A stretch of 64,000 nt of DNA from Papaver somniferum. Lineage: Eukaryota > Streptophyta > Magnoliopsida > Ranunculales > Papaveraceae. Below the pieces are notes generated by a model. That model saw nothing but the letters and a program-made list of their open reading frames with translations. It did no database searches and had not been told where the DNA came from. Of the stretch, positions 33,554-44,800 are shown in pieces. The position numbers and the translations under genes were made by a program. How positions within the stretch are numbered: the stretch's first letter is position 1; every line of letters starts with the position of its first letter. The stretch spans positions 157,780,920-157,844,919 of the forward strand of contig NC_039358.1 of NCBI RefSeq assembly GCF_003573695.1, given 5' to 3'.

Positions 33554-33632
33554 CAACAAGCCTTTAAACCCCTAGGTGACCCTAGTGGACGAGTTATAGT
33601 CTCGTGAGGGTTTACACGGAGATTTACCCACA
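33554..33632. repeat. Segment shared with the Athila-like element
   Basis: aacaagcctttaaacccct, then ctagtgg(ac)gagttatagt and gagggtttac, also occur at 59836-59915 between integrase and LTR of the Athila-like element. Here it stands alone. Confidence 0.6.
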
Positions 33633-33659
33633 AAATCTTCACTAATATTTATTAAACTT

Positions 33660-34029
33660 TTAGTCTTCACTGGATGAAGCAGAAGAATTGTCAGGCGATT
33701 GATACTCTGGGAGTTTGGATACCATGAAATGATAGCTTTCATCAAATGTGAATGCTTCACCCTTTTCCTCCAAATAACGCGCTTTAACGACTTCGTGCTA
33801 CAATAACACATGACATTATACTTATTCTTGTGATTTCAAATCAATCAATTTAGCTTTGGAGGAAAGCAATTCAAAAATACTTACAAGTTGTTGAGAGGAC
33901 AGGCTAATATGGCTGGCGTTGAGGATCCGTTGTTGAATAGCTATAAAATCTAAAATGGCTTTTTGGATTATCTGGTACCGATCATGAATTTTTTGAAGAC
34001 TTCTTCCCTTCGCATTCCCATAATCTCGT
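33660..34029 (-). pseudogene. Truncated gene fragment, NAM-associated / PIF-type resemblance
   Basis: Two exons on the minus strand. The 3' exon (33660-33797, 46 codons with stop) encodes HEVVKARYLEEKGEAFTF and ends in a Ser-rich tail. The upstream exon (33895-34029) encodes GRSLQKIHDRYQIIQKAI and ILNASHISLSSQQL. Donor gtaagt and acceptor ttgtag are good, and the splice keeps phase 0. The layout (R-S-L ... R-x-x-I-x-x-A ... then K-A-x-x-L-x-E ... F-x-x-D) recalls plant proteins with a NAM-associated C-terminal domain, including PIF/Harbinger accessory proteins and those labelled GST-T3-like. The 5' end is cut by the LTR at 34030. Confidence 0.4.
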
Positions 34030-34401
34030 TGTTTGAGGGTGAAATTGGGTTCTGCTGATTTTGGTAATTTCGGGTGTGTGGGTGAGAAACGGATTTAAAC
34101 CCTAAACAATGTACTGCAAGGGAGTACTTTAGATTCGAGAGATCAATCTTTACAAATCCGGCCTAAACCAAGAAATGGTCGTTCCAGACTTGCTTCGGTC
34201 ACAAAGTGAAGGAGAAGGGTTGGTTTTAGGGAGGGAAGCGAAAAAAGTGTTGAGACCAGAATAGTTGATTCTGGAAGAGTAGTTGTTTTCTACGACTTGT
34301 ATCAGAAAGTGGGAAGCTAACAGATGGAAAGCTAACAAATGTTTTCTAAGTGTTTCATGCTCCTGACCTGAACTTGTTGTTCGGTGGAAATATGTAATGC
34401 C

Positions 34402-34409
34402 TATTTATA
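34402..34409 (-). promoter_or_regulatory. TATA box, second-family LTR copy 1
   Basis: The minus strand reads tataaata, in the context cttgtataaataggc. Copy 2 has the same box at 63214-63221. Confidence 0.5.
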
Positions 34410-34589
34410 CAAGTCGAAGTGAAACGTACTCTGGTCTCATTAAGAAATGGAAAACGGGTGAGTAAATGGGAGGAGGTGGCAACCGATAACGCCTGGAATT
34501 GATGTTCTATAAAAGAAAGTGTTTCACCATTACTCCCTGTATTTACTAACCGCCTCATCGTTATGATACTTTCTTATAACGGGCGTAGT

Positions 34590-34641
34590 GTACGCCGCAT
34601 GCTGTAAACCGCCAAACCAATACCCAATGAGCATCCCCCAG
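34590..34641 (-). promoter_or_regulatory. Conserved U3 block, second-family copy 1
   Basis: gtacgccgcatgctgtaaac, then cgccaaaccaatacc and a run of Cs. It lies about 190 bp upstream of the TATA box. Confidence 0.42.
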
Positions 34642-34924
34642 TTTGTGACATGCGTTGATGTCTCGAGTGTTTTCATGGAAAACATGTAGCATGTTGTTGT
34701 CGTCTGGCAAGTCGATCTTGGGAGACTTGCCGGCTTGGTGACCTTCTACGGTCGAGATTTTTCATCTTAAAAGGAGAGGTAGCCTTTGATTATTGCAACC
34801 CTTCGTTTGGTAGCCAGTGGCATGAAAACATGCTCGGTATGGCTTTAATACGGCCTGGTTTAGGCGCGGCCAAAAGTTAGGGTTTTGGCTTTGTTTAGGC
34901 GCGACCAAACTAGGTCCAAAAGGT

Positions 34925-35610
34925 GCCATGCGTTAGCTGGTAACCTTGGACGGCTAAGATCTACATCTTAGATGAAAAGGTGGTCGTTGATCGATGCAGG
35001 TCTTCGTTTTGGCATCCGCAGGGAAGGCCGGTATGGCGTGGCGCGTCAAGGTGGTTGGCATTCCATTGACACGGTTTGGCGTGGCCAAAACTAGGGTTTT
35101 GGGCCGAAGGTTACCATGCCTTGTCTGGCGACCTTGGACGTCTATGATTTGCATCTAGGATTGAAGGGTGGTCGTTGATCGTCGCACGCCTTCGTTTTGG
35201 TAGCCACATAGGGAAGGCCGGCATGGTATGGCGCGACAAGGTGGTTGGCATGTCATTGGCACATGTGGCATGGCATGCCTTGGCGCGGTTTGGCTTGGCC
35301 AAAACTAGGGTTTTGGGCCAAAGGTTACCATGCGTTGTCTGGAGACCTTGGATGGTTAGGATTTGCATCTAGGATTGAAGGGTGGTCGTTGATTGTCACA
35401 CGCCTTCGTTTTGATAGCCGCATAGGGAAGGCCGGCATGGTATGGCGCGGCAAGGTGGTTGGCATGCCATTGGCACATGTGGCATGGAATGGCTTGGCGC
35501 GGTTTGGCGTGGCCAAAACTAGGGTTTTGGGCCAAAGGTTACCATGCGTTGTCTGGCGACCTTGGACGGCTAGGATTTGCATCTAGGATTGAAAAGTTGT
35601 CGTTGATCGT
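34925..35610. repeat. 214-bp tandem repeat in second-family LTR
   Basis: Four starts of ttaccatgcgttgtctggcg-like sequence at about 34925, 35112, 35327 and 35541. Each unit has accttggacgg, gatttgcatctaggattgaa, tggtcgttgatcgtcgcacg and ccaaaactagggttttgggc. The last three are close to 214 bp apart. Frames on both strands here are artefacts of the repeat. Confidence 0.8.
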
Positions 35611-35621
35611 CGCACGCCTTC

Positions 35622-38218
35622 ACTAGATCGAGAGGATACGACCATATTATTCTCTTCTTATTCTTCTTCGTTCTTCTTTCTTCTTCTCTTTCCTTCTTCT
35701 CTGTTTCTTTTCTACCGATAATTGTTAGTCGCGCATGAGGATTTATCGAGTAAGATCAATTAGTCAAGAGGTATAATTGAGGATAGAGATGGTGTTTTTG
35801 TCTGTTGCTGATTTAAAATCGAAGGAGACATTAGATCAGTGAGTTGGGGCTTTCTGTTGATGGGTTCAGGTTTGATCTGAGATAACAATTGAAGATGGGT
35901 TTCGAGAGCTTGAGTAGAAGAAGGAAATTGTTGTGTCAATTTTAAGATTAAGTTTTGTAGAAGAAGAGTAATTTGTAATTAGGTCTGCATGTTGTATTGG
36001 AGTTCGGTTTGAGTAAGGATTAAGAAGAATTAGACGGAATTAACAGATGGGTTTGTTCTTAATTGATAGAAGTTATAGAGTTGTTTGAGGATTGGATCAG
36101 TGAATTTTTGAATAGAACAGGGATTTAGGGTTCATGGGTTTGAAAGTTAGCTGAAGAAGATGAAATCAACGTTTCAGGTTTTTGTTGAATTCAAGGTTGA
36201 AGATTAAGAGGGTGATGGTGTTATTATTATTGTTGGATCAAAATCAGGAAGAATGGAAAGGTAACTTAAGTTAAGGTATCTTATATTTGATTCTGTTTTA
36301 GAATTCATGGAATAATTGATTAGAGTATATCAATTGGATTAGTGGGTATGAGTAGGTTGTTCCTGTAATTAGGATTTGGTATTGTTTTGATTTATAGGGT
36401 CTCTGTGAATTTAATTGGGAATGGAATTTATGAATAAGGATGTTAGGATAAGTGAACTGTATTGGAGTTGAGATGTTATTATTGTTGCTGAGGCTGGTGG
36501 TGGTATTGATTTGATATTAGGTTCATATATGTAATTGCAGTTGAAACATGGGACTAGTGGTGATAGTAAATTGAGAATGAATGTACAGATCTGGAGTTGG
36601 TGCTGTTATTGTTTATTAGAGTTTAGATGTTGTTGTTGTGACAGTAAAGTCACAATTGTTGTGACTCAGAGAGGTTGAACTGGATGGGTTGTGGTGGTTC
36701 TGGTATTATGGGTTATTAAAGGTGGTTTGTTGAACTGAGATTACAACAGTGGTTAGGTTTGCAGTAATGAACTGAACTGAACTTGGTAGTGATATTGTAA
36801 TGGTGGTGATGTAGTATGCAAAGAAGAAACCTGAAATTATTTATGATGTTATGAAATGTGCAGTGGTGTTTTAAATCATTGTGTTGTGATGAGTTTCAGT
36901 GGTAGCTAGTGAAAGAGTTTACAAACTGTATTGAACCTGCAATGTACAGAGAAGGGGTTCAACTTGGGATTGAACTGGAGTTAGTGGTATTGAATTGAAA
37001 TAGATTAAAGCAGTCCATTATTTGGATGCAGTTGATAGAATATGAATGTGCAGGTGGACTTTAGTAAGTAGAATGGTTTTACAGTTGAGAGTGAAGTTGT
37101 ATTGTGATATGAATTAGTGGTCATGGTAATGAAAGATAATGAGTTCAGTTGAAGTTGTGGGGTTTTAAGTTGGAGTTAAGAGTGAAGTGTATTGCTGATT
37201 CAGTTGGGTACGGGTGTGTGTGGAGTTAGAAGAGTGGAAAAGATGTGGGAGTGGTGATTGTAGAATCACAGTTGGTAGTTTTAGAAAGAGAGAAAGCTTG
37301 GAACTGCATTTTGCAGTTAGTCTATTTAACAACGATCGATTCAAAGGATGAACCAGTGGATCGTGGATCTCGAGGTAGGCATGGCTTGTCATCAAAAGAG
37401 GTGGGAATACTTTAACTCTTTTGAAACCATTGTTGTTTCTTTTACGAAAGTTTATGTTTAACAAACTCATGCATTATCAGTTGTGCATTTCATGCATTGT
37501 TTAGTTTGTATTATGATTGTTCCGTTGATTCTTTGAATCTTTCCATGAATTGGAAAGGACCTGTAATTTTTTGTTGCCAATATGAATTGTTATGGGAAAT
37601 GATAATTTTCACGTGTGGTATATAAGATACGCTCCTTCATTTATATCTACATGAATTCATCTTTTATGCTTATTAGGTGTGGAACAACCCGACATCAATA
37701 TATCTATGTAGGTGTGGAAAACCCCGGCATCACTAATATATATTGTTTGAAGAAGGAGTTTGTCCATATACATTGTTTGTGCATTTCCAGTGACTTGGTC
37801 ACTTTGATGTTTGGGAAAACATGAATTGTTTTCCAAATCTTTCTCATGATTTCATTAAAGTTAAATGTTATTCCTGCTGGGCACCCCTTTGAGGGATGAT
37901 GTGCTCACCCATTCCCACTTTTAGTTTCATAGACAGATCAGAGTTGCGCAGCGAAAGCTTCGAGGCGTTGATCTCGTTTGTTAGATTACTTCTGCTATGA
38001 TTATTATGTAGTATATTTTATTTGCAATCCAAATGACTATTATATATGTATCAATTGAGAGGAGTTCTTGTATATATATTTCTGAGCGGGGTTAATTTTG
38101 GATTAAGTTTTGTAGAAGATTTCTTAATTGAATGTTTAAGTAAATGATTTAGATTCTTATCGCCTTTTTATTAGTTAATCTCTTGGATTAGTCAGCTGCC
38201 AGCTTAGGGGGCGCTACA
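35622..38218 (+). mobile_element. LTR A of Tekay-like tandem array (5'-truncated)
   Basis: Lacks about 350 bp from the LTR start found at 39076 and 41848, and joins the 214-bp repeat array at a shared ccttc. Ends gggggcgctaca at 38218, followed by a tRNA-iMet PBS. It has the chromovirus LTR stretch tgggcacccc ... tgctcacccattcccac and repeated catgcatt motifs, which support a Tekay/Del-like origin. Confidence 0.8.
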
Positions 38219-39075
38219 TTATTGGTATCAGAGCTCACTATTAGATCTTATATGGGAAAAGATATGAATAGCCAGTGTCAGTTAGTGAACTAGATTAATC
38301 TAGAACTGGGTTGGGTTGTGAGATAAATCATAATCACTAAAAGCTACCAATAATTAAAAGATTTATTTGATTGATTGATTTGTTTGATGATTGTTTGTAG
38401 TTGCAATGAAGTAAAAATTATAGGGTACACCAATGACTTTAGGATTTGATAATAATAATAATAATAGTCAGATGAACTATTTATATATTTTACGAAGTAA
38501 ATTTATCAGACTTACACCAATTACGATAAAAGTTTAGAGACTAATTAATCTTAAATAAACTAATACTTAGTTAATCATAATAAGTTAAGATTTTGTAATC
38601 CAGCACTGGGGAATAGTGAAGGTCGTGTTTTCTCTGTTCGTAGGAAGACATTGTTGGGCTTGGCCAATCTTGACAGGGAAACTGCATTCAGAGATGACCG
38701 ATCATAGAAGTAAGATTTAGTTCTTTCAGAACACCGATAATTATAAAAACACTTTCGTAGGACTCTTCCTTGTAATTAGAGACATTTATTTTGTAGATAA
38801 AAATTAGTGTAAGGAGTTTAGAGACTAAAATTTATAGCTTTCCATTATAGAGATTAGTGTAAGAAACTTAGAATTCCCTATTTGATAGAACTTAAATCAA
38901 CATAATTGAACCTAGAGCCACAAATTTTAGTTGTAGAAAGCCATATAGGTTTCTGCTTTGTTTTATATTGTTTGCGCTTAGACATGAGATGGGATTATTC
39001 TATAAGGTGGGGAATTTTTGGACACCAGAAGGATGGTTTGATTTTTGAGGACGAAAATGTATAAGGTGGGGAGAA
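38219..39075 (+). mobile_element. Short internal region 1 (857 bp, no genes)
   Basis: Begins with PBS tggtatcagagct (38223-38235) and ends with PPT aaggtggggagaa (39063-39075). No frame of interest lies between. A protein-free interior between LTRs of almost 3 kb marks a parasitic element that depends fully on another chromovirus. Confidence 0.82.
38223..38235 (+). other. tRNA-iMet primer binding site 1
   Basis: tggtatcagagct, four bases after the LTR A end. Confidence 0.85.
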
Positions 39076-41001
39076 TGTAAGGACCCTTAATCTCGTCAAC
39101 GCTATTTGAATGGTCTAGCGATGATCAAGAGAAGATTTAGCCGATAATTACTCGATTAGTTTAACATGAACGTAAATTAATAGAAAGTAATCTAACAAAG
39201 ATTTATATACTTAACCAGTACCGTTAAATGGATCTCGAAAAGTTACGCAGAATCGACTACTCGAACGTGTCAATCGGACACCGGACGAAGAAGATATCAT
39301 CAGATAAGTATGAAGGGTAAAAATCGTTATTCCTCGGGTAAACATTTTTATTGCAACACAGACACGTCGTGTCTTCTCTTATCGAAGAAAGTGAGTGTCC
39401 TTATAATACCTTTGGTCTTATCACCTTCACCATATCGATAGGATACAACCATATTATTCTCTTCTTCTTCTTCTTCGTTCTTCTTTCTTCTTCTCTTTCC
39501 TTCTTCTCTGTTTCTTTTCTGCCGATAATTGTAAGTCGTGCATGAGGATTTATCGAGTAAGATCAATTAGTGAAGAGGTACAATTGAGGATAGAGATGGT
39601 GTTGTTGTTTGTTGCTGATTTAAAACCAAAGGAGATAGTAGATCAGTGAGTTAGGGATTTCTGTTGATGGGTTCAGGTTTGATATGAGATAACAATTGAA
39701 GATGGGTTTAGAGAGCTTGAGTAGAAGAAGGAAGTTGTTGTGTCAATTTTAAGATTAAGTTTCGTAGAAGAAGAGTAATTTGTAATTAGGTCTGCATGTT
39801 GTATTTGGTTGCAGTTGATAGAATATGAATGTGCAGGTGGACTTTAGTAAGTATAATGGTTTTACTGTTGAGGGTGAAGTTGAATTGTTATATGAATTAG
39901 TGGTCATGGTAATGAGAGAGAATGAGTTCAGTTGAAGTGGTGGGGTTTTAAGTTGTAGTTAAGAGTGAATTTTATTGCTGATTCAGTTGGGCACGGGTGT
40001 GTGTGGAGTTAGAAGAGTGTTAAAGATGTGGGAGTGGTGATTATAGAATCACAGTTGGTAGTTGTAGAAAGAGAAAAAGCTTGGAACTGCATTTTGCAGT
40101 TAGTCTATTTAACAACGATCGATTCAAAGGATTAACCAGTGGATCGTGGATCTCGAGGTAGGCATGACTTGTCATCAAAAGAGGTGGGAATACTTTAACT
40201 CTTTTGAAACCAATGTTGTTTCTTTTACAAAATTTTATGTTTAACAAACTCATGCATTATCAGTTGTGCATTTCATGCATTGTTTAGTTTGTATTATGAT
40301 TGTTCCGTTGATTCTTTGAATCTTTCCATGAATTGGAAAGGACCTGTAATGTTTTGTTGCCAATATGAATTGTTATGGGAAATGAGAGTTTCTATGTGTC
40401 GTATATATGATACGCTCCTTCATTTATATCTACATGAATTCATCTTTTATGCTTATTAGGTGTGGAACAACCCGGCATCAATATAGCTATGCAGGTGCGG
40501 AAAAACCCGACATCACTAATATATATTGTTTGAAGAAGGAGTTTGTCCATATACATTGTTTGTGCATTTCCAGTGACTTGGTCACTTTGATGTTTGGGAA
40601 AACATGAATTGTTTTCCAAATCTTGCTCATGATTTCTTTAAAGTTAAATGTTATTCCTGCTGGGCACCCCTTTGAGGGATAGTGTGCTCACCCGTTCCCA
40701 CTTTCTGTTTCAGAGACAAATCAGAGTTGCGCGGCGAAAGCTTCGAGGCGTTGATCTTGTTTGTTAGATTACTTCTGCTATGATTATTATGTGGTATATT
40801 TTATTTGCAATCCAAATGACTATTATATATGTATCAATTGAGAGGAGTTCCTGTATAAATATTTCTGAGCGGGGTTAATTTTGGATTAAGTTTTGTAGAA
40901 TATTTCTTAATTGAATATTTAAGTAAATGATTTAGATTCTTATTGCCTTTTTATTAGTTAATCTCTTGGATTAGTCAGCTGCCATCTTAGGGGGCGCTAA
41001 A
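39076..41001 (+). mobile_element. LTR B of Tekay-like array (internal deletion)
   Basis: Starts tgtaaggaccc and ends gcgctaaa (final TACA mutated to TAAA); 1926 bp. Compared with LTR A and LTR C it lacks about 1.03 kb (roughly 35993-37025 of LTR A), with the junction at similar tattgg/tatttgg words. Confidence 0.82.
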
Positions 41002-41847
41002 TTATTGGTATCAGAGCTCACTATTAGATCTTATATGGGAAAAGATAGGAATAGCGAACTAGATTAGTCTAGAACTGGGTTGGGTTGTGAGATAAATCGT
41101 AATCACTAAAAGCTACCAATAATTAAAAGATTTATTTGATTGATTGATTTGTTTGATGATTGTTTGTAATTGCAATGAAGTAAAAATTGTAGGGTACACC
41201 AATGACTTTAGGATTTGATAATAATAATAATAATAATAGTCAGATGAACTATTTATATAGTTTACGAAGTAAATTTATCAGACTTACACCAATTACGATA
41301 AAAGTTTAGAGACTAATTAATCTTAAATAAACTAATACTTAGTTAATCATAATAAGTTAAGATTTTGTAATCCAGCACTGGGGAATAGTGAAGGTCGTGT
41401 TTTCTCTGTTCGTAGGAAGGCATTGTTGGGCTTGGCCAACCTTGACAGGGAAACTGTATTCAGAGATGACCGATCATAGAAGTATGATTTAGTTCTTTCA
41501 GAAAACCGATAATTATAAAAACACTTTCGTAGGACTCTTCCTTGTAATTAGAGACATTTATTTTGTAGATAAAAATTAGTGTAAGGAGTTTAGAGACTAA
41601 AATTTATAGCTTTACATTATAGAGATTAGTGTAAGAAACTTAGACTTCCCTATTTGATAGAACTTAAATCAACATAATTGAACCTAGAGCCAAAAATTTT
41701 AGTTGTAGAAAGCCATAGAGGTTTCTGCTTTGTTTTATATTGTTTGTGCTTAGACATGAGATGGGATTATTCTATAAGATGGAGAGTTTTTGGAGACCAG
41801 AAGGATGGTTTGATTTTGGAGGAAGAAAATATATAAGGTGGGGAGAA
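41002..41847 (+). mobile_element. Short internal region 2 (846 bp, no genes)
   Basis: Near-identical to 38219-39075, with PBS tggtatcagagct at 41006-41018 and a PPT aaggtggggagaa before LTR C. An ataat microsatellite near 41217 differs in length between the copies. Confidence 0.82.
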
Positions 41848-44800
41848 TGTAAGGACCCTTAAGCTCGTCAACGCTATTTGAATGGTCTAGCGATGATCAA
41901 GAGAAGATTTAGCCGATAATTACTCGATTAGTTTAACATGAACGTTAATTAATAGAAAGTAATCTAACAACGGTTTATATACTTAACCAGTATCGTTAAA
42001 TGGATCTCGAAAAGTTACGCAGAATGAACTACTCGAACGTGTTAATCGGATACCGGACGAAGAAGATATCATCAGATAAGTATGAAGGGTAAAAATCGTT
42101 ATTCCTCGGGTAAACATTTTTATTGCAATACAGACACGTCGTGGCTGCCCTTATCGAAGAAAGTGAGTGTCCGAGTAATACCTTTGGTCTTATCACCTTC
42201 ACCAGATCGAGAAGATACGACCATATTATTCTCTTCTTCTTCTTCTTCTTCTTCTTCTTCTTTTTCGTTCTTCTTTCTTCTTGTCTTTCCTTCTTCTCTG
42301 TTTCTTTTCTGCCGATAATTGTAAGTCGTGCATGAGGATTTATCGAGTAAGATCAATTAGTGAAGAGGTACAATTGAGGATAGAGATGGTGTTGTTGTCT
42401 GTTGCTGATTTAAAACCAAAGGAGACAGTAGATCAGTGAGTTAGGGCTTTCTGTTGATGGGTTCAGGTTTGATATGAGATAACAATTGAAGATGGGTTTC
42501 GAGAGCTTCAGTAGAAGAAGGAAGTTGTTGGGTCAATTTGAAGATTAAGTTTCGTAGAAGAAGAGTAATTTTTAATTAGGTCTGCATGTTGTATTGGAGT
42601 TCGGTTTGAGTAAGGATTAAGAAGAATTAGACGGAATTAACAGATGGGTTTGTTCTTAATTGATTGAAGTTGTAGAGTTGTTTGAGGATTGGATCAGTGA
42701 ATTAGGGTTTTTGAACAGAACATGTATTTAGAGTTCATGGGTTTGAAAGTTAGCTGAAGAAGATGAAATCGACGTTTCAGGGTTTTGATGAAATCAAGGT
42801 TGAAGATTAAGAGGGTGATGGTGTTATTATTATTGTTGGATCAAACTCAGGAAGAATGGAAAGGTAACTTAATTTAAGGTATCTTATATTTGATTTTGTT
42901 TTGGAATTCATGGAATAATTGATTAGAGTATATCAATTGGATTAATGGGTATGAGTAGGTTGTTCCTGTAATTAGGATTTGGTATTGTTTTGATTTACAG
43001 GGTCTCTGTGAATTTAATTGGGAATGGAATTTATAAATAAGGATGTTGGGATAAGTGAAGTGTATTGGAGTTGAGATGTTATTATTGTTGCTGAGGCTGG
43101 TGGTGGTGGTATTGATTTGATATTAGGTTCATATATGGAATTGCAGTTGAAACATGGAACTAGTGGTGATAGTAAATTGAGAATGAATATACATATCTGG
43201 AGTTGGTGTTGTTATTGTTTGTTAGAGTTTAGATGTTGCTGCTGTGACAGTAAAGTCACAATTGTTGTGACCCAGAGAGGTTGAACTGGATGGGCTGTGG
43301 TGGTTCTGGTATTATGGGTTGTTAGAGGTGGTTTGTTGAACTGAGAATACAATAGTGGTTAGGTTTGCAGTAATGAACTGAACTGAACTTGGTAGTGATA
43401 TTGTAATGGTGGTGATGTAGTATGCAAGGAAGAAACCTGAAATTATTTATGATGTTATGAAATGTGCAGTGGTGTTTTAACTCATTGTGTTGTGATGAAT
43501 TTCAGTGGTAGCTAGTGAAAGAGTTTACAAACTGTACTGAACCTGTAATGTACAGGAAAGGGGTTCAACATGGGATTAAAATGGAGTTAGTGGTATTGAA
43601 TTGAAATAGATTAAAGCAGTCCATTATTTGGCTGCATTTGATAGAATATGAATGTGCAGGTGGACTTTAGTAAGTATAATGGTTTTACTGTTGAGGGTGA
43701 AGTTGTATTGTGATATGAATTAGTGGTCATGGTAATGAGAGAGAATGAGTTCAGTTGAAGTGGTGGGGTTTTAAGTTGGAGTTAAGAGTGAAGTGTATTG
43801 CTGATTCAGTTGGGTACGGGTGTGTGTGGAGTTAGAAGAGTGGAAAATATGTGGGAGTGGTGATTGTAGAATCACAGTTGGTAGTTGTAGAAAGAGAAAA
43901 AGCTTGGAACTGCATTTTGCAGTTAGTCTATTTAACAACGATCGATTCAAAGGATGACCCAGTGGATCGTGGATCTCGAGGTAGGCATGGCTTGTCATCA
44001 AAAGAGGTGGGAATACTTTAACTCTTTTGAAACCATTGTTGTTTCTTTTACAAAAGTTTATGTTTAACAAACTCATGCATTGTCAGTTGTGCATTTCATG
44101 CATTGTTTAATTTGTATTATGATTGTTCTGTTGATTCTTTGAATCTTTCCATGAATTGGAAATGACCTGTAATGTTTTGTTGCCAATATGAATTGTTATG
44201 GGAAATGAGAATTTCCACGTGTGGTATATAGGATACGCTCCTTCATTTATATCTACATGAATTCAGCTTTTATGCTTATTAGGTGTGGAACAACCCGACG
44301 TCAATATAGCTATGTAGGTGTGGAAAAACCCGGCATCACTAATATATATTGTTTGAAGAAGGAGTTTGTCCATATACACTGTTTGTGCATTTCCAGTGAC
44401 TTGGTGATAGGTGTTGTAAAATACCTAAATTTATATCTATTGTTTATACTTTCTTTGCGAGTTTCTTGTGAATTATGTTTCTTATATTTGCTTTTGAGTT
44501 CTATAGGTGTTTTGGAGTCACTGGAGCAAAAGGAGGGGAATATCGCTCAAATATCGTATCTCTACTCATCATGTTGAAGTGAACGAAAGGAGGAAGCCAC
44601 CGGTGAAAAAAATGACGCGACTACGACGTCATACAAGAAAGTTATGGGTGAAAGCATTGATGAAGCTTGTCAGTTCCTTGAAACTGACAGGCCATATATG
44701 AACTGGGTGGCCCTTATCGACTGCACCTGAGTGGCTATATCCATTTGTATTCTCCTACAGAAGACCTAAAAATCAGAGAAGGATTTCTCAAATCATTTAC

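Larger units (their letters stand above)
34030..35621 (-). mobile_element. Tat-like LTR, second family, copy 1 (truncated)
   Basis: Matches 62841-64000. Both begin tgtttg(a/t)gggtgaaa, then tctgctgattttggtaattt. They share a U5 block (gattcgagagatcaatct) with LTR1-3, a TATA box at 34402-34409 on the minus strand and the U3 block at 34590-34641. The left flank is a gene fragment and not a PBS, so this is a 3' or solo LTR. The right end is a tandem repeat array that stops abruptly at 35621. Confidence 0.65.

Noticed and set aside
35111..35586. Long frames on both strands (about 85-113 aa)
   Set aside because: They lie in the 214-bp tandem repeat; the similar peptides repeat because the DNA does, and no domain is visible.
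37165..37470. A 101-aa minus-strand frame repeated at 40041 and 43771
   Set aside because: It lies at the same place in all three Tekay-like LTRs, antisense to the LTR, with frameshifts between copies; it is LTR sequence.
39348..39566. Lys/Glu-rich frame and its copy at 42120
   Set aside because: Translation of a (ttc)n microsatellite within the LTR.
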